64,000 nt of DNA from Okapia johnstoni (lineage: Eukaryota > Chordata > Mammalia > Artiodactyla > Giraffidae): NCBI GenBank assembly GCA_024291935.2, contig CM044316.1:8052501-8116500 (forward strand). The letters are read 5' to 3'. Numbering within the stretch: the first letter of the stretch is position 1; every line of letters begins with the position of its first letter. Below the pieces are notes generated by a model. The model had not been told where the DNA came from and made no database searches. It worked only from the letters and a program-made list of their open reading frames with translations. Positions 35,815 to 48,537 of this stretch are shown piece by piece. A program made the translations under genes and the position numbers.

Positions 35815-37310
35815 ACACCCCTCAGAGGGGCTGCATTCAATATCTTGATATGGAATAAATTCTCACACATGTAAAACCTGAAAAAAATACTGTCTCCCAG
35901 TTATCGCAGGTCAGTGATCTGGCATGGTATAGCGGGGATGTCTGCTCAGGTTCTTCCAAGGCTGAAATCATTCTGTCAGCCTAGACTGCATTCTGATCCG
36001 AGGTTTGCCATCCTCCTCTAACCCTCTAAGTTTTGGCACAATTCAGTTCCTTGTGGTGGTAGGACTGAGGTCTCCTTGTCTTCATATCTGTCAGCAGGTG
36101 TCCATGTTTAGCTCTTAGGGGCTACCTGCATTTCTTCCCATGTGGACCTCTCTTGGGAACGTTAATACGGTACAAAAATTAGTTTTATGCAATAAGCCAA
36201 ATATTCTCATAAGTTAAAGTGTGTCAGAATCATCTGGAGGGCTGGTTATTTATTTTTAAACATTTCATTCCTAAACAAAGTCAAACATAGAGACATGCTG
36301 CAAAAATAAATTTGGTGCTACCATACTCAATTGCTTTTTATCCAGAAGCACCTAATTTGCAGGTTTTAACATCCATTTTCTTCATCCTTTGTGCACCTCC
36401 CTCTGTCTTTCTCCCTCTCTCTCTTCACCCAGACTTGTACTGAAAGGAAATTGGCAGATATTTTTCCCTTGTCCTCAGGTATTTAAGATGATTTCCAAAA
36501 AGAGGCGAGCTTCCCAGGTGGCACAGTAGTAAAAAATCCACTTGCCAGTTCAGAAGATGCAGGAGACTCAGGTTCAGTGCCTGGGTTGGGAAGATCCCCT
36601 GGAGGAGGAAATGGCAACCCAGTCCTGTATTTTTGCCTGGAAACTTCCATGGACAGAGGAGCTTGGTGGGCTACAGTCCTTGAGGTCACAAAGAGTCAGA
36701 CACACCTGAGTGACTGAGAACACATGCACGCCAAAAAGAGGCAGGCATTATCAATTTTAAGCTACAGCCAACATCCAAGTGTAGTAGTTTTTCTCTTTCA
36801 CCCAAGAATTTAGTTCTAAATCTGTAAGGATTAGTGGCCAGTCATGAAGAAATATTACAGGGATAAACTGTGTTGAATTCAGAGTTGGAAGTTGATCCTG
36901 GACATCATGACAACGGGTAGAGATTTTGTCATAGATCATTACATTATGGGAATGGAGAATGGTGCTCAAAATGTAGCTTCTTGCCTCTGTGAACCTATCG
37001 TGGTAACTGGGAAGCTTAGTGATGCTCAAAAGTCTAGAGGAAAATAAACCCTTGTGAGATCCAGGGCTTGGTCTTCATTAGGACTCTCTTATCACTCAAT
37101 CCTTCCAGGCACAGATTTTATCATTCAGATCCCATAAATTTCTAAATTTATGAACCTGAAGAAAGTTATCCATAAACATAACATATCCATAAACATATCC
37201 ATAACATAAACACCTCCATTCCTGATTTTTCTGTGTCTAAAAATAAAAATAGTGGAAGGGTCATTACCCCACAGCAGGAAAGCATGACTGATCTTCTCTC
37301 TGCTGGATCC
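35815..37310. other. Intron between GPS and helix 1
   Basis: About 1.5 kb holding one Bov-tA and no further exon-like segment. A CTCTCTCTTCACC-type pyrimidine tract sits near 36410-36430. Confidence 0.5.
36508..36722 (+). repeat. Bov-tA SINE
   Basis: CGAGCTTCCCAGGTGGCACA head with a small insert (CCAGTTCAGAAGATG), and Bov-A end CACACCTGAGTGACTGAG. It lies in the intron between the GPS exon and the first helix exon. Confidence 0.92.
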
Positions 37311-37313
37311 CAG

Positions 37314-37511
37314 GAGGAGGATCCCACACTGAATATGATCACCTACATGGGGTTGAGCCTCTCTCTGCTGTGCCTCCTCCTGGCGGCCCTCACCTTCCTG
37401 CTGTGCAAAACCATCCAGAACACCAGCACCTCACTCCACCTGCAGCTCTCGCTCTGCCTCTTCCTGGCCCACCTGCTCTTCCTGACAGCCATTGACAGAA
37501 CTGAGGTCAAG
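37314..37511 (+). CDS. ADGRE2: Transmembrane helices 1-2 exon
   Basis: A 198-base exon, phase 0-0, between tggatcccag and gtatgt. It begins [13 protein letters not shown], then helix 1 ([18 protein letters not shown]), the short loop [11 protein letters not shown], helix 2 ([18 protein letters not shown]) and ends DRTEVK. Nearly identical to the human ADGRE2/ADGRE3 segment, and the best conserved part of the gene. Confidence 0.96.
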
Positions 37512-37783
37512 GTATGTATACTGTCCCAGAATATCCCTGTCGCAGGGGATGCTGAGTTCATGGGACCATAGTGCATTGGAATCTTTAATATAATGGGATT
37601 CCAGGTAATGTTAGATGGGTAAGTAGCCAGTTCACATGGACTGACACAACTAGAAAGCAAACATACTATTGATAATTCATTCATTTACATCAGAGTTATC
37701 CCCAGTGGCAAGTCATAGAAGAAGCCCTGGGGCCATGCTCCATCCTGACAAACCATTCTTGTGACACCTTCCTCCTCCCCCAG

Positions 37784-38019
37784 GAGCTGTGTGCCTTCAT
37801 CGCAGGTGTCTTACACTATCTCTACCTGGCCTCCTTCACCTGGATGCTGCTGGAGGGTCTGCAGCTCTTCCTCACTGCACGCAACCTGACGGTGGTCAAC
37901 TACTCCAGTGTCAATAGGTTCATGAAGAAGCTCACGTTCCCAGTGGGCTACGGAGTCCCAGCTGTGATTGTGGCCATTTCTTTTGCATCCAGGCCTCATC
38001 TTTATGGAACACCCAAACG
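37784..38019 (+). CDS. ADGRE2: Transmembrane helices 3-4 exon
   Basis: A 236-base exon, phase 0 to 2, between tcccccag and gtaaaa. It reads [40 protein letters not shown] and ends [13 protein letters not shown]...PHLYGTPK. The Cys of ELC is the extracellular partner for the conserved disulphide to loop 2. Helix 3, intracellular loop 2 and helix 4 are complete. The next coding exon is 8.6 kb away. Confidence 0.96.
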
Positions 38020-38103
38020 GTAAAAGCAAATTCCCGCCATCCTAACTTCTCATGCATGACTATGGCCATCATAGAACCAACATAGCACTTAAATTTTATC
38101 TTT

Positions 38104-41100
38104 CTTAATTTATTCATTTTAACTTAAGGATAATTACTTTACAATATTGTGGTGGTTTTGCCATACATCAACACGAATCAGCCACAGGTGTACATGTGTT
38201 CCCCCATCCTTAAACCCACTGCTTCATCCCTCCCCACCCTACCCCTCTGGGTTGTACCAGAGCATTGGCTTTGTGTGCCTTGCTGCTTGCATCGAACTTG
38301 CACTGGTCATCTGTTTTACATGTGGTAATATACATGTTTCAATACTATTCTTTCAAGTCATCCCACTGTCCCCTTCTCCCACAGAGTCCAAAAGTCTGTT
38401 CTTTACCTCTGTGTCTATTTGCTGCCCTGCATATAGGATCTTCATTACCATCTTTCTAAATTCCATATATAGGCATTAATATACAGTATTTGTCTTTCTC
38501 TTTCTGACTTACTTCACTCTGTATAATAGGCTCCAGTTTCGTCCACCTCACTAGAATTGACTCAAATGAGTTTCTTTTTACAGCTGAGTGATATTCCACT
38601 CTGTATATGTACCACATCTTCCTTATCTATTCATCTGCTGATGGACATCTAGGTTGCTTCCATGTCCTAGCAATTGTAAATAATGCTGCAATGAACATTG
38701 GGGTATATGAGTCTCTTTCAATTCTGGTTTCCTTGGGGGATATATCCAGCAGCGGGATTGCTGGGTCATATGACAGGTCTATTCCCAGTTTTTAAAGGAA
38801 TCTCCACACTGTTCTCCATAATGGTTGTACCAGTTTGCACTCCCCTGCATTTCTCTAATAATTAGTGATGTTGAACATCTTTTCATGTGTTTGTTACCAA
38901 TCTGTCTGTCTTCTATGGAGAAATGTCTGTTTAGTTCTTTGGCTTAATTTTTGATTGAGTTGTTCATTTTTCTGGTACTGAGCTGCATGAACTGCTTATA
39001 TATTTTGGAGATTAATTCTTTGTCAGTTGTTTTATTTGCTATTATTTTCTCCGATTGTGAAAGCTGTCTTTTCACCTTGTTTATAGCTTCCTTCATAGGG
39101 CACAAGCTTTTAAGTTTAATTAGGTGCCATTTGTTTATTTCTGCTTTTATTTCCATTACTCTGGGAGGTGGGTCTTAGAGGATCATGCTGTTATTTATGT
39201 CAGAGACTGTTCTTCCTATGTTTTCCTCTAAGAGTTTTATAGTTTCTGGTCTTAACACTTAGATCTTTAATCCATTTTGAGTTTATTTTTATATATGGTG
39301 TTAGAAAGTGTTCTAGTTTCAATTTTTAACAGGTGGTTGACCAGTTTTCCCAGCACCACTTGTTCAAGAGACTGTCTTTTCTCCATTGTATATTTTTGCC
39401 TCCTTTGTCAAAGATAAGGAGTCTATATGTGCATCTCCAAACTTTCTATTTTGTTCCATTGATCCATATTTCTGTCTTTGTGCCAGTACCATACTGTCCT
39501 GATGACTGTAACTTTGTAGTATAGTCTGAAATCAGGAAGGTTGTTTCCTCCAGTTCCATTCTTCTTTCTCAAGATTCCTTTGGCTATTTGAGGTTTTTTG
39601 TGTTTCCATGCAGATTGTGAAGTTATTTGTTCTAGTTCTGTGAAAACTAGCATTGGAGTTTCATAGGGATTGCATTGAATCTGTAGGTTGCTTTGGGTAG
39701 TATACTCATTTTCACTATATTGATTATTTCAACCCATGAACATGATATATTTCTCCATCTATTTATGTCATCTTTGATTTCTTTCGTTAAGTGTTTTATA
39801 GTTTTCTATATACGGGTATTTTGTTTCTTTAGGTAAATTTATTCCTAAGTTTTTTATTCTTAATGTTGCAATGGTATATAGGATTGTTTCCTTAATTTCT
39901 CTTTCTGATTTTTCATTGTTAGTATATAGGAATGCAAGGGATTTCTGTGTATTAATTTTATATCCTGCAACTTTGCTATACTCATTGATTAACTCTAGTA
40001 ATTTTCTGGTGGCATCTTTATGGTTTTCTATGTAGAGGATCATGTCATCTGCAAACAGTGACAGTTTTACTTCTTTTCCAATCTGGATTCCTTTTATTTC
40101 TTTTTCTTCTCTGATTGCTGTGGCTAGGACTTCCAAAACTATGTTGAAGAGTAGTGGTAAGAGTGGGCACCCTTGCCTTGTTCCTGATTTAAAAGAAATG
40201 CTTTCAATTTTTTGCCATTGACAATAATATTTGCTGTGGGTTTGTCATATATAGTTTTTTTTTATAATTAGTTTATTTATCTATTTTTTAACTTTACAAT
40301 ATTTTATTTGTTTTGCCACACATTGACATGAATCCACCATGTTTTCCCCTTCCAGAACCCCCCTCCCACCTCTCCCCATCCCATCCCTCCAGGTCATCCC
40401 GATGCACCAGCCCCAAGCGCCCTATATCATGCATCAAACCTGGACTGGCGATTCGTTTCAAATATGATAATTTACATGCTTCAATGCCATTCTCCCATAT
40501 CATCATATATAGTCTTTGTTATGTCGAGGTATATTCCTTCTGTGACTACTTTCTTGAGTTTTTATCATAAATGGGTGTTGAATTTTATCAAAGGCTTTAT
40601 CTTCATCTATTGAGATAATCATACCATTTTTATCTGTCAATTTGTTAAAATGGTGTATCACATTGATTGATTTGAGAATATTGAAGAATTCTTGCATCCC
40701 TGGAATGAAGCCCACTTGGTCATGATGTATGATCTTTTTAATATGTTGTTGGATTCTGCTTGCTAGAATTTTGTTGAGTATTTTTACATCTATGTTCATC
40801 AGTGATATTGGCCTGTAGTTTTCTTTTTGTGGTTTTTGTCTGGTTTTGGTATCAGGATGATGGTGGCCTCTATAAGGCTCAGACCCACGTGTGCTGTGCA
40901 TTTTGTGCCCCTCCCAGGTCCAAGCAACTCAGGCGACCAGGTGATTGGTGAGCACACTGTCCTAGGTTGGCCATGCATCTTATGCACCTCCCCAGTCCAA
41001 GCTGCTCAATTTCTCTGTTGCGTGAAGAGGGTACTATGCCAGGTGTGCTGTGTGTCTCCTCTGAGGTGCTGGTCTCAGGCTGTGACACTCCTGGCAAATG

Positions 41101-41622
41101 AACTGTCCAGGATCCAAGGAAGACATGGTTATCGACTGACAGCCTGCTCACAGTTTGGTGGGAAATGCAGTCTCTGGGGCCAAGATTGCAGCAGCCCCTT
41201 GCATTCCAGCTCTGGCTGTCACACTCCTACCTCTCTGCCTCCAGGGAAGGAGGGTCGTAAATGGCAGCAGCTTACTCTCCTTTGGTATCCACTAGGGCCA
41301 ATATTTGTTCTGTGAGCTCACCAGGTGTCACTATGCAGCTCTTGAGCCTTCCTGCAGAAAAGGTCCTTTGGTTTTCTTTGTCTCTCTGGTGTTCACATGC
41401 TTTGGGTTGATGTGTTACATTAGCCCCCTCCGATTGTCCACAGAGCATTCAAACCCAGTCCTTACCCTAAGAACCAGCCACGCAGCCCAAACCTCTGCAC
41501 CCAGCCCCCACTAGCTGCTGGTGGACTTGAGCATCTGAGCTGCTTCTCCACTAGTAATTGAGGTTCAGCACATATTCTGTGGTGAATTTTTTTTTTGCTT
41601 GTGTTGCCCTCTGAGATTCCTC
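38104..41622 (-). mobile_element. Bovine-type L1, internally deleted
   Basis: On the minus strand the 3' end is at about 38104. The ORF2 reverse transcriptase region, including a FADDM catalytic motif near 40050, runs to about 40866. There it jumps directly to 5' UTR-type sequence (matching 56300-56950 of the full-length L1) up to about 41622. ORF1 and the endonuclease part of ORF2 are missing. A shorter L1 3' end is nested at 40258-40505. Confidence 0.8.
40258..40505 (-). mobile_element. Short 5'-truncated L1 nested in the L1 above
   Basis: A 3'-end fragment starting with a T-rich run (its A tail on the minus strand) and CACATTGACATGAATCCACC. It interrupts the L1 between TCATATATAG and a second TCATATATAG, a 10-base duplication. 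Confidence 0.8.
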
Positions 41623-41623
41623 T

Positions 41624-42780
41624 ATCTCCCAGAGTTTGCTTAAGTTTATATCAGTTGTGTCAGTGATGCTATCTAACCATTTCATCCTCTGCCACTCCCT
41701 CCTCCTTTTGCCTTCAATCTTTCCCAGCATCAGGATATTTTCTAATGAGTCAGCTTTTCACATCAGGTAGTCAAGGTATTGGAGCTTCAGCCTGAATCCT
41801 TCCAATTAATATTCAGAGTTGATTTCCTTTAGGATTAACCAGTTTGATCTCTTTCCAATTCAAGGGACTCTCAAGAGTCTCCTCTTGCACCACAGTTTGA
41901 AAGTATCAATTCTTTGGCGCTCAGCCTTCTTTATGATCCATCTCTCATACCCATACATGACTACTGGAAAAACCATAGCTTTAGCTATATGAACCTTTGT
42001 CAACAAAATGCTGTTTCTGCTTTTCAATATGCTGTCTAGGTTTCCCATAGCTTTCATTCCAAGGAGCAAACATCTTTTAATTTCATGGCTGCAGTCACCA
42101 TCCACAGTGATTTGGGAACCCAAGAAAATCCGTCACTGAAAATCTGTTTCTGCTTCTATTTGCCACAACATGATGGGACAGGATGCCATGGTGTTAGTAT
42201 TTTTTAATGTTGAGTTTAAAGCCAGCTTTTTCACTCTCTTCTTTCTCTCTCATCAAGAGAGTCTAGTTTCTCTTCACTTTCTGCCATTAGAGTGGTGTCA
42301 TCTGCATATCTGAGGTTGTTAATATTTCTCCCTGCAGTCTTGATTCCAACTTGTGATTCATCCAGCCTGGTACCTTGCATGATGTAATCTCAGCCTTGAT
42401 GTACCCCTTCCCCAATTTTGAACCATTCAGTTGTTCCATGTTCAGTTCTGTTTATTCTTACCTACATACACGTGTCTCAGGAGACAGGCATGGTGGTCTG
42501 GAACTCCCATCTTGTTAAGAATTTTCCACAATATGTTGTGAGGTACACAGTCAAAGGCTTTAGTGTAGTCAATGAAGCAGGAGTAGATGTTATTCTGGAA
42601 TTCCCTTGCTTTCCCATGATCCAGCAGGCGTTGACAATTTGATCTCTGGTTCCTCTACTTCTTTGAAACCCAGCTTGTACATCTGGAAGTTCTTGGTTCA
42701 CATACTGCTGAAGCCTAGCTTGAAGGACTTTGAGCATAACATTGTTAGCTTGTGAAATGAGCACAATTGTATAGTAGTTT
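41624..42780 (-). mobile_element. BovB (RTE-type) LINE fragment
   Basis: Minus-strand BovB. The reverse transcriptase piece VQAGFQRSRGTRDQIVNACW is readable at about 42600-42690 on the minus strand, followed by the 3' region. Frames are broken. BovB is an RTE-clade LINE shared by ruminants and squamates. Confidence 0.88.
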
Positions 42781-42799
42781 GAACATTATTTGGCATTTA

Positions 42800-44805
42800 C
42801 CTTCTTTAGGATTGGAATGAAATATATTATGATATTTGCCTTTCTCTGTCTGACCTACTTCACTCAGTGTGACAATCTCTAGATCTATCCATGTTGTCAC
42901 AAATGGCACTGTTTCACTCTTTCTATAGCTGAGTAACATTCCATTGTATATATGTACCACTTCTCTGTCCATTCCTCTATTGATGGACATTTAGATTGCT
43001 TCCATGTTCTGGCTATTACAAATAGTACTGCAAAGAACTTTGGGGGGCAATTATATTTTTAAGCCATGTGTTTCTCCAGATATATGCCACAGAGTGGGAT
43101 TCCTAGATTAAATGGTGGCTCTATTTTTGGTTTCTTAAGGAATGTTCCTATTGTTCTCCATTAGTGACTGTACCAATGTACATTCCCAGCATTAGTGTGG
43201 GAGGATTGCCTTTTCTCTACTCCCTCTCCGACATTTATTTTCTGCAGACTTTTTGATGATGGCCATTCTAGCTGACGTGAGGTGGTACCTCATTGTGGTT
43301 TTGATATCAATTTCTCTAATAATTAGCGATGCTGAGCATCTTTTCATGTGTTTTTCCGCTATGTATGTATTTTTTTAAGAAGTGTCTGTTTAGGTCTTTT
43401 TCCCATTTGTTAATGGTTTATATATATATGTATATGTATGTATATGTATATATATATGTGTGTGTGTGTATGTATATGTATATGTATATATATATATAGA
43501 GAGAGAGCTGTGTACATGAATTCTTTGTACATTTTGGAGATTAGCCCTTTGTCAGTTGTTTCATTTGTGTCATTTGCAAATATTTTCTCCCATTGTGAGG
43601 GTTGTCTTTTCATCTTGTTTATGGTTTCCTTTGCTATGCAAAAGGTTTTAAGTTTAATTAGGTCCCATTTTTTATTTTAATTTTATTTTCATTACTCTAG
43701 GAGAAGAATGGGGGGAAAAACATCTTGCTGTAATGTATGTGAAAGAGAGTTCTGCTTATGTTTTCCTCTCAGAGTTTTATAATGTCTGGTCTTACATTTA
43801 GGTCTTTAATGCATTTTGAGTTCATTTTTGTATAAGATGTTAGAGAGTGTTTCATATCATTCCTTTACATGTAGCTGTCTAGTTTTCCCAGAACCTCTTA
43901 CTGAAAAGATTGTCTTTTCTCCATTGATATATTCTTTTTATTGTGTCAATATTGTTCTGCAACATTCTATATGTTTTATGTGTATGACATATTTCTATGT
44001 TTGTATACCCTACAACTTGTTTACCACTGACAATTGGGTTTCCATCCATCACCATACAGTTGAACCACTTTGCGCATTTCCCCTCTCCCCAAGCTCATCT
44101 TTTCTCCTCTGTCAGTACTCTATTATCTTCATCTATGGGTAGAGAGCATTTGTTTGGTTTAGGTAGTTCATTTATTTTGTTTGTTTGTTGGTTTGTTATA
44201 TTCTACGTGTGAATGAAATCAGACTGTATTTGTCTTTTACCATCTGGCTTCTTTCACTTAGCATAATAAACCCAGCATCCATTCGTGTTGTAACAAATAG
44301 CAAGATTTCCTCATTTTTATGGCTAGGTAGTACTGCATGGCTGGTGTGTATGTGTGTGTATCACATCTTCTTTATCCTTTGATAGGCACTTAGTATGCTT
44401 CCATATCTTTGCCATTGCAAATAATGCTGCAGTGAACATAAAAGTCTGCACATCATTTTGAGTTAGTGTTTTTGTAGTCTTTATAATTACCCAGGCACGG
44501 GATAGCTGGATCACATAGTAGTTCTATTCTTAATGTTTTTGAAGGTCTCAATACTGTCTTCTATAGTGATTGCATCAGTTTACATTCCTAGCAACAGTGT
44601 ATAAGAGTTCCTTTTTCTCCACATTCTCACTGACAGTGATTATTACATGCGTGTTTGACAAGAGCATTCTAACAAGTGTGCTGGAATATCTTACTGTGGT
44701 TTTGGTTTACATTTCCCTAACATTAGTGATGTTGAACACTTTTCATATGCCTGGTGATCATCTCCATGACTTCTTAAGAAAATGTCTCTTTAGTCCTGTG
44801 CCATT
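42800..44805 (-). repeat. Two L1 3' fragments, minus strand
   Basis: 42800-43960 and 43960-44805 each read as L1 3' sequence in reverse (GTTTCACTCTTTCTATAGCT; CTTTCACTTAGCATAATAAA). They appear to come from different insertions because the same L1 region is crossed twice. Confidence 0.75.
43418..43508. repeat. (TA)n/(TG)n microsatellite
   Basis: Mixed TATATG, TGTG and TATA units followed by GAGAGAGA. Open frames on both strands here are artefacts. Confidence 0.95.
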
Positions 44806-44811
44806 TTTAAA

Positions 44812-45245
44812 TTAGGCTGTTGGTGGCAGAGATGTGATCAAATGCACACTGGTACTCACAATAAATTCCTATGCTGGACCATAAAGAAATCTGAATGCCA
44901 AAAATTGATGCTTTCGAATTGTGGTGCTGTAGAAGACTCTTGAGACTGCCTCGGATAGCAAGGAGATCAAACCAGTCAATCTTAAAGGAAACCAACCCTG
45001 AATATTCCCTGGGAGGATGATGCTGAAGCTGAAGCCCCAGTACTTTGGGGCTGACTCATTGGAAAAGACTCTGTTTCTGGGAAATATTAAGGGCAGGAGA
45101 AGCGGGTGACAAGGACAAAATGGTTGGATAGCATCACCAACTAGATGACATGAGTTTGAGCAAACTCAGGGAGATAGTGAAGTACTGGGAAACCTGGCGT
45201 GCTGCAGTTCATGGGGTCACAGATGACTTATCAACTGAACAACTC
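44812..45245 (+). repeat. BovB/ART2-type repeat
   Basis: Contains GTGGTGCTGTAGAAGACTCT, AGCAAGGAGATCAAACCAGT and a 3' CATGGGGTCACAGATGACTT. Confidence 0.9.
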
Positions 45246-46660
45246 ACAACAAATTCTTATGCTGGTAAAAATTGATGTCGACCTGCATCAGATGGTTTCT
45301 GGATCACTGGCCTTTCTAGATAGTTTAGCAAAAAAGTCAGAAAACTGTCCCTATAAAATGCAAGATAGTAGATATTTTGGTTTTGTGGGTCAAACAGTCT
45401 CAGTTACAATTTTTCACCTCTGTCCTTGTAGTTCAAAAGCAGCCACAGAAAACATATAAGAAAATGAGTGTGACTCTGACCCAGTAAAACACATTTCCAA
45501 AATCAGACAGCAGCCCAGTGTGGACCACAGGCTGCAGTGTGCCCACTCCTCTCTGTGTAGCTCTCTCTTTGGTTCTTCCTGGTGGATCCAACTAACATGG
45601 TCCTAACACCTCCCAAATTGCACACAATTCCTATTTGGGATCAAGCACCAATTCCAACATCTCTACCAGTGTGAACTTCAGTTACTGACTCTGTATCCTT
45701 ATGCCTCAGATGCCTGATCTGTAATCATTTGATTATCTATGTTGTCATGAGGAATAAATTGTATAATGCACATGAGCCCTGCCATAGCAGTGTCAGTCTT
45801 GTTCTTCTCTCTCTCTCTCAGTCACTCTCTCTCCCTCTCTCTCTTCTTGGCTGTCCCCAATTTTTTCATCCTATCTACACCTACTCATCCTTCACCTCTC
45901 ATCATAAACACAACAGAATTCTCTCAGGGAACCCTTCCCAGTATCAGAACCTCCTACAGGTCTGACTAGGTTATAGATCCACCTACATGTTCCCACAGCT
46001 CCTCGTATTTGATCGTAAGCTTCATCATTTTGATTGTTTCTATTGTCTAACTATCAACAAGCCTACAGAGCTAGGAAAGCCTTCAAGAAAGAGATCACTC
46101 TCTTAATCGTAACTGGATCTTCAGAGCCAAGTAGTGACCCTCATAGAGAAAGAGAGGCTCAATATTTGTCTCATAAACCATAAATTAATTTTTATTGATT
46201 TTTTTTCTTTAAAACATGTACATTTTTTTTCTGCCAGCATATGAGGGCCAAGACTTAAAAGGGTTTTTTAAAGTAAATTTATATAAAACCACTTTTTTAC
46301 GTTGTGATTTACATGGGAAAAAGCTGCACATGATTAATGTGTATAACCTGACAAATTGGGAATAAGTATACACCCATGGCCTTTACTAATATCAAGGACA
46401 TACATAAGCTTTCAATTATGCAAAATAGTAAGTTCAGGAAGTCTACTATACAGCATAGTGCCTATAACTAATATTGTGTTGTGTACTGAAATTTGCTAAG
46501 GGTGATCTTATGTGAAATATTCTGACCAAAAAATCCCAATAATAATTATTAATAATAATAATAATAAAGGAGTCAGGAAAATCTTTGAGGAATGAGAGAT
46601 ATGTTCATCTATCAATTCTTTATCCACAAAGGCTAATATACTCTTGATTCTCAACCACCT
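45245..46660. other. Distal part of the 8.6-kb intron, no exon seen
   Basis: Holds a (CT)n tract near 45810-45843 and an (AAT)n tract near 46541-46566. No coding signal was recognised before the exon at 46668. Confidence 0.5.
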
Positions 46661-46667
46661 CTCTTAG

Positions 46668-46734
46668 ATGTTGGCTCAGCACAGAAAAAGGATTTGTATG
46701 GACATTTCTTGGCCCTGTCTCCACCATCTTCTCT
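46668..46734 (+). CDS. ADGRE2: Extracellular loop 2 / start of helix 5 exon
   Basis: A 67-base exon, phase 2 to 0, between cacctctcttag and gtgagt. With the carried CG it reads [20 protein letters not shown] and ends IFS. It matches CWL...EKGFIWGFLGPVCAIFS of human ADGRE2. CWL supplies the loop 2 cysteine that pairs with helix 3. It is too short to show as an open frame of its own and lies on the far side of the repeat-filled intron. Without it the receptor would lose the disulphide and half of helix 5. Confidence 0.93.
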
Positions 46735-47096
46735 GTGAGTAATGGATGACATCAGAGGATCTTTCTTCCCTGGCTGAGGGTGAATTAAAAGCACAAGCAA
46801 AAAGAGGGCTACAGACAGGGTGACCAATTATTCCAGTTAGCTCAGGAATGAGAGGGTCCCAGGGTGCAGCAATTTTCATTTTAAAACCAGGAAGGAGCAT
46901 TTCCTTAGACATGGCACTCTCAGTGTTTAAACATGTAATTCCCCAGGCAAAATGAGTTACTGGGTGTTCGGTCTGGTTTTCTATGACTGTTATGAAATAC
47001 AAACCCTTCCTACCTGCTGATTTAGATGTTGGAAGAGCCATAAGGAAGGATTAGCAGATGTGGGTGCACTTAATATCCCTTGTGATATTTCTGCAG

Positions 47097-47188
47097 ATTA
47101 ATTTAGTTTTCTTCCTGATAACATTCTGGATTGTGAAAAAGAAGCTCTCTTCACTCAACAGTGATGTGTCCTCTCTCCGGAAGACTAG
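47097..47188 (+). CDS. ADGRE2: Helix 5 end / intracellular loop 3 exon
   Basis: A 92-base exon, phase 0 to 2, between atttctgcag and gtgaga. It reads [20 protein letters not shown] then [11 protein letters not shown], matching [30 protein letters not shown] of human ADGRE2. It completes helix 5 and the basic intracellular loop 3. Confidence 0.93.
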
Positions 47189-48149
47189 GTGAGATGGATC
47201 AGAGGTACCTATCGCCACCCTACCCCACCACACCCCCCAGTCCCTCACCATAAAAAGCATGGTCCAGGAGCAAGGACATAGAGTTCCAAGCTCCTGATGT
47301 CCCTTCACAGGGTTTCAAAGGGACTTGAGAGGAGGAGTTCAGCCACCATTCTTGGAAGCTCGAATACTGTTTTGTTGCTGATACCCAAGTCAAAACTATT
47401 CCATTCATCTCTAACCCAGGAATGGAACTATCTTAGCTAGAGAGGAAATTGATTTTGTTCTGATAAACAGGGATTACCACCATGACCCTATGAGAAAAGT
47501 CCTGAGAATATGTATATCCTTGTAAATCACTTACATACCTGGCACAGGCCCCAGCATGCCCTTTCATGCCCATGTCTTTATTCATGTTCATCCTGCTACC
47601 CTCATCTGCCCTGCTCCACCTGGTGAAGTCAGGTTGATTATCCACATATCATATCTTCTAAGAAGCCAAGAATATCCTTTGCTTGCTTCTCATTTAGAAT
47701 GAATCATCTGACAAAGCATGCTCTGGGTCAATTCATGGAGATGGAAAAGATAGGGACACCATTGGAGGGACCAGGGCAAAGGGACCTTCAATTTCACAAG
47801 TATAATTGACCATTTGTATTTGCCTTCCCACTAGATGGTAAGGTTTGTGAAATCAGAAATCTTGCCTTTGTTATTTTTAATGCTCAGGGCCAACACAAAG
47901 CCATGTGCACAAAACATCCACAGTAATATTAGTTGATTTAAACTGGGGATGTTCATCCTATTACTGAAAGCCACATTATGAAGTTTCACTACCAACTTCA
48001 GTCTAAGATAATACACCATTCCGGAACCAAAAAACATTTCTTTTATATAATTATTCACAGTAAAGATCAGAGTGGCCACAACTGATTCAGAGACATTCTT
48101 TGAGTTGAAAAGAGATGGACTTGATTGTGTTGGTCAGGGTTCATCGTGA

Positions 48150-48398
<249 letters not shown>

Positions 48399-48426
48399 TG
48401 ATGCAGAGCATGCTTTGTTTTTACAG

Positions 48427-48537
48427 GTGCAAGAGCAATACAAGATATGGTTCAAAGGGATAAAGAAAAAGAAAACTGAGTCTGAGGAGTACACACTCTC
48501 CAGCAGGGCTGTGTCAGAACCCTCTAAACACAGTGAG
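48427..48537 (+). CDS. ADGRE2: Cytoplasmic tail exon
   Basis: A 111-base exon (37 codons), phase 0-0, between ttttacag and gtaaga. It reads VQEQYKIWFKGIKKKKTESE, then EYTLSSRAVSEPSKHSE. The start matches VREQYGKWSKGI of ADGRE2 and the EYTLSS block matches ADGRE3 (TYTLSS). No stop lies inside. If the donor were not used, the frame would run 12 more codons to TGA at 48574-48576. The final coding exon was not recognised downstream. Confidence 0.9.

Noticed and set aside
43410..43680. Frames on both strands rich in Tyr/Ile/His/Thr
   Set aside because: They are translations of a TA/TG microsatellite.
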